Position numbers and translations under genes: made by a program. A DNA stretch of 25,069 bases, taken from positions 1 to 25,069 of the forward strand of contig DEIP01000022.1 in assembly GCA_002352605.1 (NCBI GenBank), given 5' to 3'. Positions 16,429-25,069 of the stretch are shown here, in pieces (within the stretch, counting starts at the first letter, position 1; the number at the start of each line of letters is the position of its first letter). Under the pieces are notes generated by a model, which had not been told where the DNA came from, searched no databases, and saw nothing but the letters and a program-made list of their open reading frames with translations. Source of the stretch: Desulfobacteraceae bacterium UBA2771 (GTDB lineage Bacteria; Desulfobacterota; Desulfobacteria; Desulfobacterales; Desulfosarcinaceae).

Positions 16429-18489
16429 ATGGTAAAGAAGGACGCCTCGGCGCTTCACCAGCATCTGGTTGCGGTCAAGGAAGGAAAACGCCGTTTCGAA
16501 AATGCCTTTCAGGGCGTAGCCCGGATGATTCTGGACAGTGACATCGAAAAGGTGGTGGTGAACGGAGAGACCACTTACAATTTCAGCATTTTCAGAACAG
16601 GAAAAAAGCACATCATTGGTATGTATGACGAAATCAACAGCTTTGTATCCTACGTCAAGGATGCCGCGGAAAATGGGTCCTCCAAGGAGATGGCCTTTGT
16701 CCTTGTGGGTGAACCGGGAAACGGCAAGACCTTTCTGGTGGATTTCGTCTGCAATAAATACAGGGAATTTTTATCCCGGGAGACCAACCGAAAATATTCC
16801 TTCCGATTTACCGGCCTGGACAAGATCGGCGGGTTCGGGAAAATCACGACCATCGAGTCCCAGACCTACGAGGACCCCATGATTCTGGGAATGAACATCA
16901 CCGACGAGCCGGATAAAAACCGTGATTTTTTATCCCGGGAGGTTGGCTTTTCGGACAACGAAATCGAAAGCCTCTGGGTGGACCATCGCCCGCTGGGCGC
17001 CTGCAGTGCGTTCATGTGGAACAGCATCAGGAACTACACCAACGGTGATCTGGCAAAGATGCTCGAATTCATCCAGATCATTCCTGTTCCCATGACCGAG
17101 AGCCTGGGCACCGTCACCGGCAAGTATGCGGCAAAAGATAAAATTACCTCATCGGCCGTGGATCTTTTGGGTGAAGAGTCCATTCAGCGGCTGCTGCACA
17201 TCACAGAGACCAACAATCCCTACCGTTTCGATTTGCGACGCGGGGCGTTGGCCCGGGTGGCCGGCGGTGGAGTTCATTTTTCCGATGAAATTTTCAAGAA
17301 CAAGAAGGACCTGGTCCAGGTATACCTGGGGGTGATCCAGAACCGCAGCATCGAAATTGATGGTTATAAGTGGCCCATCGACACCCTTATTATTGCCACC
17401 AGCAACAATTCTGAATTCAACCGCTTCCTGGCGGGAAAAGAAGAAGCCCCCATCGTCGACCGCTGCCGCATCTGCTACGTCTCACACAACACCAACTACA
17501 AACTACAAAAAGACCTGACCATTTACGCCATCGGCAATGAGACGCGCACGACCCTCGATCGCGAATATCTGCACCAAGATCCCAACCTGAATCATGCCGC
17601 CTCCGTAGCGGTGGTGCTCACTCGGCTGGCCCGGTCGGAAAAGCTCACGCCCATCGAGACCATGAAGCTGGCCGCCGGCGAGGTGGCCGGAGAAAAAAGC
17701 ATCAAAACCCTGGCCGAGGTCATCGATACCCTCAATCAGAACCCGGACATCACCAAGCGATTCGGCCAGAAGGGACTGGGGCAGCGCAACCTGGGCCGGG
17801 CCATCCAGCTGCTCAACGAAAGCTCGGAAACCAACGAGGGCAGGTGCATGTTCGCCTACGATATCTTCAAGGCCCTGGAGCGCATTGTCCTCGACTATGT
17901 GACTGAGGCCAACGACCGGGCCAAATACCTCGAGGACCTCAAGACCGCCAAGGGGCTTTATCGGGAGCGGATCATGACGGAGATGTTCAACGCATATATG
18001 GACGAACCCTTGGCCATCCGCAAGGATGTCATGAACTACGTGAACATGATCATCGGCATCGATGCCGAAAACCTGGGGCCGGACAAGATGTGGAAGTACA
18101 AGGATCCCCAGAGCGGGGAACTGAAAGCCCTAAAAATAGACGAACGTTACATCAACAGTGTGGAAGACCGCCTGGGCTTGAAGACGACCGAGCAGCGGGA
18201 GACCTTCCGGACTTCCATTCGCAAGATATACGGTCAGAAGCTTTCCGTGGAACCGGACTATGACTTCATGGATAACCTGGAACTGGTCAAAGCGGTCACC
18301 GACGTACGCTTAAAATCGGATATCGCCGGTTCCGGTAGTCTGATTGGCGCCCTGGCCAACCGGACCAACGAGGAGAACCAGAAACTGTACGACCGCATGG
18401 TCGATACCATGCTCAACAAGTTGGGGTACTGCCAGACCTGTGCACAGAAGACCATTGAATATTTCTGCACGCAAGAGGATGAGAATTAG
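16429..18489 (+). CDS. prkA: PrkA-type AAA+ serine protein kinase (YeaG-like)
   Basis: 686 residues. The N-terminal AAA_PrkA module has Walker A GEPGNGKT (94-101), Walker B 'VHFSDEI' with both Asp286 and Glu287, sensor-1 region 'IIATSN' (321-326) and Arg345 in 'PIVDRCR' as a likely arginine finger. The C-terminal PrkA kinase-like module covers about 430-680, ending with a CxxC and further Cys (YCQTC...YFC). Homologues (PrkA in Bacillus, YeaG in E. coli) are tied to sporulation, nitrogen starvation and stationary-phase stress; kinase and protease-like activities have both been proposed. A strong GAGGGGG ribosome site precedes the ATG. It is first of four genes that appear to form one module. 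Confidence 0.95.
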   Translation: MVKKDASALHQHLVAVKEGKRRFENAFQGVARMILDSDIEKVVVNGETTYNFSIFRTGKKHIIGMYDEINSFVSYVKDAAENGSSKEMAFVLVGEPGNGKTFLVDFVCNKYREFLSRETNRKYSFRFTGLDKIGGFGKITTIESQTYEDPMILGMNITDEPDKNRDFLSREVGFSDNEIESLWVDHRPLGACSAFMWNSIRNYTNGDLAKMLEFIQIIPVPMTESLGTVTGKYAAKDKITSSAVDLLGEESIQRLLHITETNNPYRFDLRRGALARVAGGGVHFSDEIFKNKKDLVQVYLGVIQNRSIEIDGYKWPIDTLIIATSNNSEFNRFLAGKEEAPIVDRCRICYVSHNTNYKLQKDLTIYAIGNETRTTLDREYLHQDPNLNHAASVAVVLTRLARSEKLTPIETMKLAAGEVAGEKSIKTLAEVIDTLNQNPDITKRFGQKGLGQRNLGRAIQLLNESSETNEGRCMFAYDIFKALERIVLDYVTEANDRAKYLEDLKTAKGLYRERIMTEMFNAYMDEPLAIRKDVMNYVNMIIGIDAENLGPDKMWKYKDPQSGELKALKIDERYINSVEDRLGLKTTEQRETFRTSIRKIYGQKLSVEPDYDFMDNLELVKAVTDVRLKSDIAGSGSLIGALANRTNEENQKLYDRMVDTMLNKLGYCQTCAQKTIEYFCTQEDEN

Positions 18490-18671
18490 TCCGTGCCCAT
18501 CCACCAACAGCATCTTTCGGCCCAGGTCGGTGTTCTCACAATTTCGAAATCCTCGACGTAGCGCTGCTACGCCTGCGGTTTCAAAATCGCTGCGGCCTTG
18601 GCCTGAACCCCAAAGCTATTGTTTCAGGTGTTTTCTTAGGCCAATACGTACCGCTTGGGTAGTAACAAAAC
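18490..18671 (+). other. Structured spacer between prkA and yeaH
   Basis: This 182-nt gap has no gene but several inverted repeats: CGTAGC-GCT-GCTACG (18557-18571) inside an imperfect outer pair (GAAATCC with GGTTTC), then nested TTGGCC (18598-18603) with GGCCAA (18639-18644) and CCTGAA (18602-18607) with TTCAGG (18623-18628). It looks like an intergenic repeat or an mRNA processing/attenuation element that could set the kinase to YeaH ratio. No transposase or target-site duplication is visible. Confidence 0.5.
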
Positions 18672-20075
18672 ATGGAATACAAATATATGCACTCCAAGCT
18701 AAGTAAAATTTATCGTAATCTAAACAAAGTCGGCCTGACGGCGGAGCAGGAGGAAAAGATTCTTCTGGAGCTCAACGACGACCGGACCCATGACACGCCC
18801 ATCATCGACGGGCGCATGGCGGTGGTCACTACCGATGAAGGCCGGATCCGTCTACTCAACCTTTACGATTACCACGACCTGATGACCCTGCAGGCCATGG
18901 CTCAGCCCAGGGGCTCGTATGTCAGCCACATCCGTTCCATCGACGAATTGCTGGAAAAGGACCGCCAACGGGAGAAAGACGGCTTTCCCCGCAAAATTCG
19001 GGTGGGCAAGATGATCAAGCCCGGAAAGGCCGGCAAGGGCAAGGTGGTGGTGGTTCCCACCACCGTGGAGGAAAAATTCATCCACGACCCCAACTTTACC
19101 GCACAGGAAGAGGGGCAGGGCGGCAGCGGCGATGGTGAAGAGGGCGAAGTGATCGGTGAGCAACCGGTCAGGGATCCGGATGAGGCCGGTGCGGGGGGGC
19201 CGGGTCAAGGCGAGGGCGGTCAGCACGAAATGGAGTCCTCTGCCTACGACCTGGGAAAAATTCTCACCGAACAGTTCGAACTGCCCAATCTGCAAGATAA
19301 GGGTAAAAAGCGCTCCCTGACACGCTATACCTACGACATGACCGACCGGAACCGCGGTTCCGGCCAGGTGCTGGACAAAAAAGCCACCTTGAAGGAGATC
19401 GTCGAAACCAATATCCACCTGGGCAACATCCCCGACATTGACGATATCGACCCGTCCCGGTTCATCATCTCCCCCAGAGACAGGATCTATCGCGTCCTGT
19501 CCAAGGAAAAGGATTTCGAAGCCCAGGCGGTCGTTTTCTTTCTCCGGGACTATTCCGGCTCCATGGCCGGAAAGGCCACCGAGCTGGTGGTCACCCAGCA
19601 TGTGCTCATATACAGCTGGCTGCTCTATCAATACGCCAACCAGGTGGAGTCCCGATTTATCCTGCATGACACCGAGGCCAAGGAGGTTGAGGATTTCTAT
19701 ACATACTACAACTCCAGGGTAGCCGGCGGCACCCAGGTCTTTTCCGCCTACGAAATGGTCAACCATATCGTCAAGGAGGAAAACCTGGCCGCGGACTGCA
19801 ATATTTATGTTTTCCACGGTACCGATGGCGACGACTGGGACACGGAGGGAAAGAAGGCTGTTCCGGCGCTTAAGGAGATGCTCGGCTATGTCAGCCGTGT
19901 GGGCGTGACCATCGCCGAGCATGCCGGCAGTTCCCAGAACGACACGGAAGTGGAGCGGTACCTGAAAAAATCGGGACTGCTTGAAAAATTTCCCAACCTC
20001 CTCCGACTGGACACCATCAATGAAAGCACCGACGAACCCCGCTTGATTGAGGGGATCAAGCGGTTGATCTCATGA
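18672..20075 (+). CDS. yeaH: YeaH/YhbH family protein (DUF444), MIDAS-type
   Basis: 467 residues, longer than E. coli YeaH (about 427). N-terminal helical region, then a Gly/Glu-rich acidic linker (about 145-190), then a von Willebrand A-like domain with the metal-site motif DYSGS (293-297), a downstream 'GGTQVF' threonine and an acidic loop 'GTDGDDWDTEG'. Family members are encoded next to PrkA and are thought to act with it. The MIDAS motif suggests Mg2+-dependent protein binding, as in the MIDAS partners of MoxR-type AAA+ proteins. The ATG at 18672 has a poor ribosome site; an in-frame ATG at 18687 is an alternative. Confidence 0.93.
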   Translation: MEYKYMHSKLSKIYRNLNKVGLTAEQEEKILLELNDDRTHDTPIIDGRMAVVTTDEGRIRLLNLYDYHDLMTLQAMAQPRGSYVSHIRSIDELLEKDRQREKDGFPRKIRVGKMIKPGKAGKGKVVVVPTTVEEKFIHDPNFTAQEEGQGGSGDGEEGEVIGEQPVRDPDEAGAGGPGQGEGGQHEMESSAYDLGKILTEQFELPNLQDKGKKRSLTRYTYDMTDRNRGSGQVLDKKATLKEIVETNIHLGNIPDIDDIDPSRFIISPRDRIYRVLSKEKDFEAQAVVFFLRDYSGSMAGKATELVVTQHVLIYSWLLYQYANQVESRFILHDTEAKEVEDFYTYYNSRVAGGTQVFSAYEMVNHIVKEENLAADCNIYVFHGTDGDDWDTEGKKAVPALKEMLGYVSRVGVTIAEHAGSSQNDTEVERYLKKSGLLEKFPNLLRLDTINESTDEPRLIEGIKRLIS

Positions 20076-20141
20076 AAGCCCATTTCAAAACGCCCCATTT
20101 TCAAACGGGCGCTTGGATTGAGGGCGGAAACGGCGGAACAC

Positions 20142-21794
20142 ATGAAACTGATTGACCAGCATACCAAAACGATCATGGAAGGCTGCAAGCTGCGGGCCCG
20201 TGACGCCGGTCTACGTTTCGAAGATGAAAGCCTGGAGTATATCGTCACCAACCGTGATCTTATCGAACTTTCCCCCAAGGTGATGATTCCCACCCTCTAC
20301 GATTACTGGGTTCACGACGTTGAGGTGCTCAAAGAGAGGGGCAAGTACGAACTCTATCCGGGGAATCCCTACGAAACGGTCATCAATACGCGTCCGGCCA
20401 TCTCATTTTACAACGACAACAATCCGGATTGGCTGAATGTGATGATCTTCTACCATGTTATCGGCCATATCGACTTTTTTCAGAACAACCTCTATTTCCG
20501 CCATACCTGGGATTATGATTTTAACGGTGAGGCGCTGTCGGACAAACGGGCCATCGCCAAACTTCGTTCTGAACGGGGCCGTTGGGTAGACTACGTAATC
20601 GAGTTTGCCCGGGGCATCGACAACCTCGTCGGATATCACGGACTATTGTCGAAGATCTTTTCAGCGCCGGATTCAGGCATTTCGGAAAAAGTGGATTATT
20701 ATTTCGACATCTACCTGCAGGATATCGCCAAAGCCAATATCAGTAAATACATCAAGGAGCTTGAGCGCTATAACACCAGCGTTAAGGAAGACCCGGCAAT
20801 GGGCGAGCAGAGTTTTTTCTCACAGGTCGACCAGGGTCATCCGGAGTTCGCCAGCCTGTTTAAAAAGCACCAAGAGGCGAAAAAACAAAAGCCTCAGGAC
20901 CTGCTGGAATTTATCCTGGAACACTCCAAGATGCTTGGCCGGGAAGAGAACCAATGGATGCTGATGGTGATCCAGATCATTCGAAAAACAGGGCTATTTT
21001 TCCAGCCCCAGATCCGCACCAAGATCATGAACGAAGGATGGGCCTCTTACTGGCACGAAAACCTTTACATGCAGGATGATCGCATCAGTGGACACGAGGT
21101 GGACTTTGCCCGGGTCAACGCCGGGGTGACGGCCATGCCCCGGGTAGGGCTGAACCCCTATGCGCTAGGCATGCGTCTGTTCTACTTCTTGGAGGAAATA
21201 GCCGAAAAAGGCAGGATATCCTGGGAATACCAACATCTGGCGGACGCCGGACGGCGAAAAGACTACGATGCCAAAACCGGAAAAGGCAGGGATTTCATTT
21301 TCAAGGCACGAGAAAATTTTTCGGACTTTACCTTTATCCACAGTTTTGTGGATCAGGACTTCGTTACCGCCAATAAACTCTTCGTGGCAGACAAACGGCT
21401 GAACCAGCAGAAAATGGTCTGGGAGTATTACGTGAAAAGCCGCAGCGCTGACGATTACCGGGAGATGCTCATGGCATCCTTATATCATCCGCCGTGCATC
21501 GAGGTCGACGAGGAGAAAACCAAGCAAAAAGGCCTTTACCTCATCCACCGATTTGAGGGCAAACCGCTGTTGGCGGAATATATCCCCAATACCATGCTGG
21601 GTATCGAATACCTGTGGGGCGGTCCGGTGCAGTTGGAAACCATGGAGGTGGTCGCGACGCCACAGGCGCCAAGAATGCCTGCCATGCCGGGAATTGTCGC
21701 ATCACAGACCGATGCACCCAAACCGCGGGAACTGAAATGGCAGCGGGTGCGATACACCATGGAAGACCGAAAACTAAGCAAGAAGGTCCTCTAA
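20142..21794 (+). CDS. SpoVR family protein (YcgB-like)
   Basis: 550 residues, somewhat longer than E. coli YcgB (about 510). The conserved SpoVR motifs are present: 'FYHVIGHIDFFQNN' with H105, H109 and D111, and 'MNEGWASYWHENL' with E298, H305 and E306, which together resemble a buried metal or catalytic centre. The family is required for normal spore cortex in Bacillus and is induced with PrkA/YeaG in non-sporulating bacteria; its biochemical role is not settled. I use the ATG at 20142 (GGCGGAA site upstream) rather than a TTG 24 nt earlier. It lies 66 nt after yeaH, a gap with a CGCCC/GGGCG hairpin (20091-20111), and 47 nt before the second PrkA-like gene. Confidence 0.94.
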   Translation: MKLIDQHTKTIMEGCKLRARDAGLRFEDESLEYIVTNRDLIELSPKVMIPTLYDYWVHDVEVLKERGKYELYPGNPYETVINTRPAISFYNDNNPDWLNVMIFYHVIGHIDFFQNNLYFRHTWDYDFNGEALSDKRAIAKLRSERGRWVDYVIEFARGIDNLVGYHGLLSKIFSAPDSGISEKVDYYFDIYLQDIAKANISKYIKELERYNTSVKEDPAMGEQSFFSQVDQGHPEFASLFKKHQEAKKQKPQDLLEFILEHSKMLGREENQWMLMVIQIIRKTGLFFQPQIRTKIMNEGWASYWHENLYMQDDRISGHEVDFARVNAGVTAMPRVGLNPYALGMRLFYFLEEIAEKGRISWEYQHLADAGRRKDYDAKTGKGRDFIFKARENFSDFTFIHSFVDQDFVTANKLFVADKRLNQQKMVWEYYVKSRSADDYREMLMASLYHPPCIEVDEEKTKQKGLYLIHRFEGKPLLAEYIPNTMLGIEYLWGGPVQLETMEVVATPQAPRMPAMPGIVASQTDAPKPRELKWQRVRYTMEDRKLSKKVL

Positions 21795-21841
21795 ATGACG
21801 CGACCGGCACCCCATTATCCACCGGTCGGATAGGGCAGTCT

Positions 21842-24130
21842 ATGGACAACATCCGAAAAGCCATGCAGCATATCGATATCAGCGCCGATGGGCCAAACCA
21901 CAGCAAGTCCATCCCTTTTGAAGAATTTCTCCAGGTGGTGCAGGACAACCCCACCGGCACCATCCGGAACGTGTTTCAGGTCTTTCATGATCTGTTCAAG
22001 ACGCATGTGGGTGAAGGTGTGGATGAATATCCCAACGATCCTGAATCTATCAAATATGTGAGTTATGACTGTAGCAAGCTGTTTGTCGAAGGCGCAGACC
22101 ATCCATTTTTTGCGGACCGTCTTTTTGCCAACCGGTTGGTCAATCATGTTGAGGCGCTGCGAAGTGGTGCCCAGCAAAATAAAATCTATATTTTCGATGG
22201 CCCCCACGGTTGCGGTAAAAGTACCTTTTTGAATAATTTGTTGAAGCGCTTCGAAGCGTACGCCAATACGGAAGCAGGCGCCCGTTACGAAACGGTGTGG
22301 CGTCTGGATCGCAAGCAATTGACCCAGGAAGGGGGCAATAAGACCGCTTCCATCATAGAAAGCCTCTTCCGGATGCAGCAAAATCCGAACAAGAAACAAT
22401 TTGAGACCGTTCAGGCCCTGGCCCTGCCCGACACGGATAACAATTTTGTGGAGGTTCCCTGCCCCTGCCATGACAATCCACTGCTCCTGATCCCCAAAAA
22501 CCAGCGGCGGCAATTTCTCGATGATCTCTTTGAAAACAACGAATTCAAATACATCCTGTTTACCGACAAGGCCTTCGAATGGATTTTCCAGGATGTTCCC
22601 TGTACGATTTGCGGCTCGCTTTACGAAGCGCTGCTGACCCGCTTGAAGCACCCGGCAAAGGTGTTTGAAATGGTTCATGCCGTACCCTACAGTTTCAACC
22701 GCCGACTGGGCAGAGGCATCAGTGTGTTCTCCCCCGGTGATCGTCCGATCAAGCAGATCGTTCAAACCAACGAATACCTTCAGCAGCTGATCAACCGGCT
22801 CTTTTCCGACAGCAATCAGGTCCGTTACATCTATTCCCGCTACGCCAAGACCAACAACGGCATCTATGCCCTGATGGACATCAAATCCCACAACATCGAG
22901 CGCCTTATCGAGCTGCACAACATCATCAGCGAAGGGCTGCACAAGGTTGAGGATATCGAGGAGAACGTCAGTTCTCTGTTCCTGGCCCTGATGAATCCGG
23001 AAGACAAAAAAAACATCAAGGAGTTCCAGTCATTTTCCGATCGTATCGTTTATATCAATATCCCGTATGTGCTCGACCTGAACACGGAGGTCGAAATCTA
23101 CCGTAACATTTTCGGGTCCCACATCGATGATAATTTCCTGCCCCGGGTGCTGCACAACTTTGCTCGGGCAATCATCTCTTCCCGCTTGAGCCTGCGCTCC
23201 GAAGCCATGCTCGAGTGGATCCCCAAACCGGAAAAATACAGGCGCTATTGCGACAAAAATCTTCAATTGCTCAAGATGGAAATCTACACCGGGTATATAC
23301 CCGGGTGGTTGTCCGAGGAAGACCGCAAGGCACTCACCGCCAAACGCAGGCGGCGGATCATCGGTGAATCCGACAAGGAAGGCCAGCAGGGTATCTCGGG
23401 GCGTGATTCAATAAAGATTTTCAACGCTTTTTATACCACCTTCGCCAAATCGGGCGCATTGATCGACATGGCCATGCTGTGCAAGTTCTTCCATGGGCAA
23501 AAGGATCTGAAAGCCTCTATCCCGGAAGGATTCCTGGCGTCGCTGCTGCTGCTGTATGATTTTTCGATTCTCCAGGAGGTCAAGGAATCCCTGTTCTACT
23601 ACAACGAAGAGCAGATTCGTCGGGAAATTCTACACTATATGTTTGCCGTCAATTTCGAGCCGGGAACCGTAGAAACCTGTATGTTTACCGGCGAAAAAGT
23701 CCGCATCACCGAAGCGCTTCTGGATGGCTTTGAACGGCGCATACTTGGGGAGAAGAGTGAAAAGATCAAGCTGCTCAGTTTCAGGAAAGACACTCAGAAA
23801 GAATACACCTCCCGGGCATTGACCCAGGAGATCATGGTGGCCGGCACGCCGCCAGAGGAAACACGCCTGTTCCAATCTCTGAAGGAGCGATACGAATACA
23901 ACCTCAAAGAAAAGGTGTTTGATCCCTTTCTTGAAAACGAAAATTTCCGCCGGGCGATCAAGGATTATGCCGAGGAGGATTTCAAGACATATGACCATAA
24001 GATTCGTGAGGACGTCACATTCTTGATAGATAACCTCATGAAACGCTATCGCTATACCGAGCAAGGCGCCAAGGCGGTCTGCATTTACGTCATCGATAAT
24101 GACCTTGCCAGAAAGTTCACCAAGCCGTAA
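21842..24130 (+). CDS. Second, divergent PrkA-like AAA+ protein
   Basis: 762 residues. The AAA module aligns by eye with the first PrkA: Walker A GPHGCGKS (120-127), then a long insertion with two cysteine clusters, PCPCH (206-210) and CTIC (254-257), which could bind zinc. At the Walker B position it reads 'YALMDIKSHN', so the catalytic Glu after Asp346 is replaced by Ile, while the sensor-1-like 'ALMNPED' (382-388) and Arg401 in 'SDRIVYINIPY' remain. The C-terminal part (about 420-760) is helical and PrkA-kinase-like. I infer ATP binding with impaired hydrolysis, perhaps as a regulatory partner of the first PrkA. The ATG at 21842 has AGGGC upstream; the longer frame that overlaps spoVR is rejected. 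Confidence 0.9.
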   Translation: MDNIRKAMQHIDISADGPNHSKSIPFEEFLQVVQDNPTGTIRNVFQVFHDLFKTHVGEGVDEYPNDPESIKYVSYDCSKLFVEGADHPFFADRLFANRLVNHVEALRSGAQQNKIYIFDGPHGCGKSTFLNNLLKRFEAYANTEAGARYETVWRLDRKQLTQEGGNKTASIIESLFRMQQNPNKKQFETVQALALPDTDNNFVEVPCPCHDNPLLLIPKNQRRQFLDDLFENNEFKYILFTDKAFEWIFQDVPCTICGSLYEALLTRLKHPAKVFEMVHAVPYSFNRRLGRGISVFSPGDRPIKQIVQTNEYLQQLINRLFSDSNQVRYIYSRYAKTNNGIYALMDIKSHNIERLIELHNIISEGLHKVEDIEENVSSLFLALMNPEDKKNIKEFQSFSDRIVYINIPYVLDLNTEVEIYRNIFGSHIDDNFLPRVLHNFARAIISSRLSLRSEAMLEWIPKPEKYRRYCDKNLQLLKMEIYTGYIPGWLSEEDRKALTAKRRRRIIGESDKEGQQGISGRDSIKIFNAFYTTFAKSGALIDMAMLCKFFHGQKDLKASIPEGFLASLLLLYDFSILQEVKESLFYYNEEQIRREILHYMFAVNFEPGTVETCMFTGEKVRITEALLDGFERRILGEKSEKIKLLSFRKDTQKEYTSRALTQEIMVAGTPPEETRLFQSLKERYEYNLKEKVFDPFLENENFRRAIKDYAEEDFKTYDHKIREDVTFLIDNLMKRYRYTEQGAKAVCIYVIDNDLARKFTKP

Positions 24131-24226
24131 TGGTTGCCGCCGCTTCCTGCAGACCGGTCCACTGCCACCACCGTTTTATCCGGACGCTTCCCCAATGAGT
24201 AAATTCCAAGCCCTGAAAGGTGTGCC

Positions 24227-24823
24227 ATGCAAGAAGACAACATCCGTTTCCAATCCGGTGGGTGGCAAATGGAAGGACGCTACCACACCGGAAATTCCAC
24301 GAAGGCCGCAGTTATTACCCATCCACACCCGCTGTACGGCGGCGATATGACCAACCCGGTGGTGGCGGCCATCGCCACCGCTTATCAAAATGCCGGATTT
24401 GCCACCCTTCGGTTTAATTTCAGGGGAACGGGAGAAAGTGGCGGCACCCATGACCAAGGCGTCGGCGAACAGGTGGATGTGGTCGGCGCTGTGGATTTTT
24501 TGAAAGGCGAAGGCCTCGGGGAGATCCACCTGTCCGGCTATTCCTTTGGCGCCTGGGTCAACGCCATGGCCCTGCAAGGGGCGTTATCGGTTCAGGGGCT
24601 GACCATGGTGGCGCCACCGGTGGCTTTCATTGATTTCAAAGATGACCTTCGTCTGCCGATGCTTTCGGCCGTATTGGCCGGCAGCCGGGATGAATACGCC
24701 CCACCGGACCAAATCCGCCCGTTGATGGGCCAATGGAATCCTGCTGCGCGGTTAGAAATCATCGACGGCGCCGACCACTTTTTCTTCGGCTTTCTGGACG
24801 AAGTAACCCGCTGGTTGGTATAA
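24227..24823 (+). CDS. Small alpha/beta hydrolase (COG2945-like)
   Basis: 198 residues. A compact alpha/beta hydrolase without lid: oxyanion-side 'HPHPLYGGDM' (32-41), 'RGTGESGG', nucleophile elbow GYSFGA with Ser106, Asp155 in 'GSRDEYA' and His184 in 'GADHFF'. All catalytic residues are present, so an esterase/peptidase-type hydrolase is expected, substrate unknown. It starts 96 nt after the second PrkA-like gene with an AAAGG ribosome site; it could be cotranscribed but family links to PrkA are not established. Confidence 0.88.
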   Translation: MQEDNIRFQSGGWQMEGRYHTGNSTKAAVITHPHPLYGGDMTNPVVAAIATAYQNAGFATLRFNFRGTGESGGTHDQGVGEQVDVVGAVDFLKGEGLGEIHLSGYSFGAWVNAMALQGALSVQGLTMVAPPVAFIDFKDDLRLPMLSAVLAGSRDEYAPPDQIRPLMGQWNPAARLEIIDGADHFFFGFLDEVTRWLV

Positions 24824-24825
24824 CG

Positions 24826-24842
24826 TGTTCAGGGCCTGAACA
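24826..24842. repeat. 17-bp palindrome after the hydrolase gene
   Basis: TGTTCAGG and CCTGAACA are perfect 8-bp arms around a single G. The one-base centre and lack of a T-run make a terminator unlikely; a protein-binding palindrome fits better. The 9-mer GGCCTGAAC also occurs in the spacer at 18600-18608. Confidence 0.4.
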
Positions 24843-25069
24843 TCATCAAGTGACAGCAATGGTAATTTTGCCTATTAGGGTCAGCCGAGAGTCGTTATCC
24901 GGCCACCTTATTATTTGCCTGTAAGGCGTGGCGCCATAAAAATGGCTAAGGATTGTGAATTCAGACCTCGTTACATCAAAAATTATCCATGTCCAAAATA
25001 CCCTGGGAATACAGTTGTTTCAGACAAAAAAAACACGCTCTCAGGAAAAAATTGGACACTCTCGATTTC
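24843..25069. other. Non-coding right end
   Basis: No convincing gene. It contains overlapping small hairpins, GGCG-TGG-CGCC (24925-24935) and GCCAT-AAAA-ATGGC (24933-24946), and becomes A/T-rich toward the edge. A gene may begin beyond the window. Confidence 0.4.

Noticed and set aside
18852..19922. Minus-strand open frame of 356 codons
   Set aside because: Antisense to yeaH; residues rich in His/Gly/Val typical of a shadow frame, no domain.
21795..21833. Tiny ORF starting ATGACGCGACC right after spoVR
   Set aside because: Only 12 codons, no ribosome site, no resemblance to a leader peptide.
21614..21841. N-terminal extension of the second PrkA-like protein
   Set aside because: It overlaps the end of the SpoVR gene by 180 nt in another frame and has low-complexity, non-family residues; the ATG at 21842 has a ribosome site and starts the conserved part.

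Overview
The window reads as a dense, moderately GC-rich chromosome segment of a Gram-negative anaerobe-type deltaproteobacterium. The best guess is Desulfobacterota, near Desulfosarcina/Desulfobacteraceae. This is inferred from gene content and order (a small XRE regulator ahead of pilMNOPQ, a PrkA/YeaH/SpoVR set, RecN, FmdB zinc ribbon, Fur-type regulator) and was not tested by any search. No tRNA, rRNA, CRISPR array, insertion sequence or phage gene was seen.

Positions 1-7785 are all on the minus strand. A large Ig-like-repeat lipoprotein runs off the left edge (1-1865). Next comes a complete type IV pilus alignment/secretin operon, read right to left: small helix-turn-helix regulator, pilM, pilN, pilO, pilP, pilQ. 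Gaps are 12 nt or less, with one 4-nt overlap. Between 7708 and 8098 lies a divergent control region with a consensus-like promoter on each strand. From it a sensor kinase and a sigma-54-dependent response regulator are transcribed rightward (8099-10911), ending at a small shared terminator hairpin.

Positions 10941-15857 form a tightly packed minus-strand cluster, read right to left: recN, FmdB-type zinc ribbon, a Fur-FeoA fusion regulator, a double-SH3 secreted protein, a PfkB sugar/nucleoside kinase and a membrane-anchored TPR protein. recN has a good promoter, with a near-perfect palindrome just downstream of the predicted start that could be a damage-response operator.

Positions 16429-24130 hold the most distinctive block, all on the plus strand: a PrkA-type AAA+ kinase, a YeaH/YhbH (DUF444) MIDAS protein, a SpoVR-family protein and a second, divergent PrkA-like AAA+ protein. 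The second one keeps Walker A but has lost the Walker B glutamate and gained two cysteine clusters. The PrkA/YeaH/SpoVR trio is a known stress/stationary-phase set in other bacteria. The pairing of an apparently active and an apparently hydrolysis-impaired PrkA in one locus is the best candidate here for an under-described system. A small alpha/beta hydrolase (24227-24823) follows.

Two further items deserve attention. One is a pair of related intergenic elements (about 1895-1985 and 7967-8040) at the two ends of the pil block, with covariation suggesting RNA structure. The other is a 182-nt structured spacer between the first PrkA gene and yeaH.
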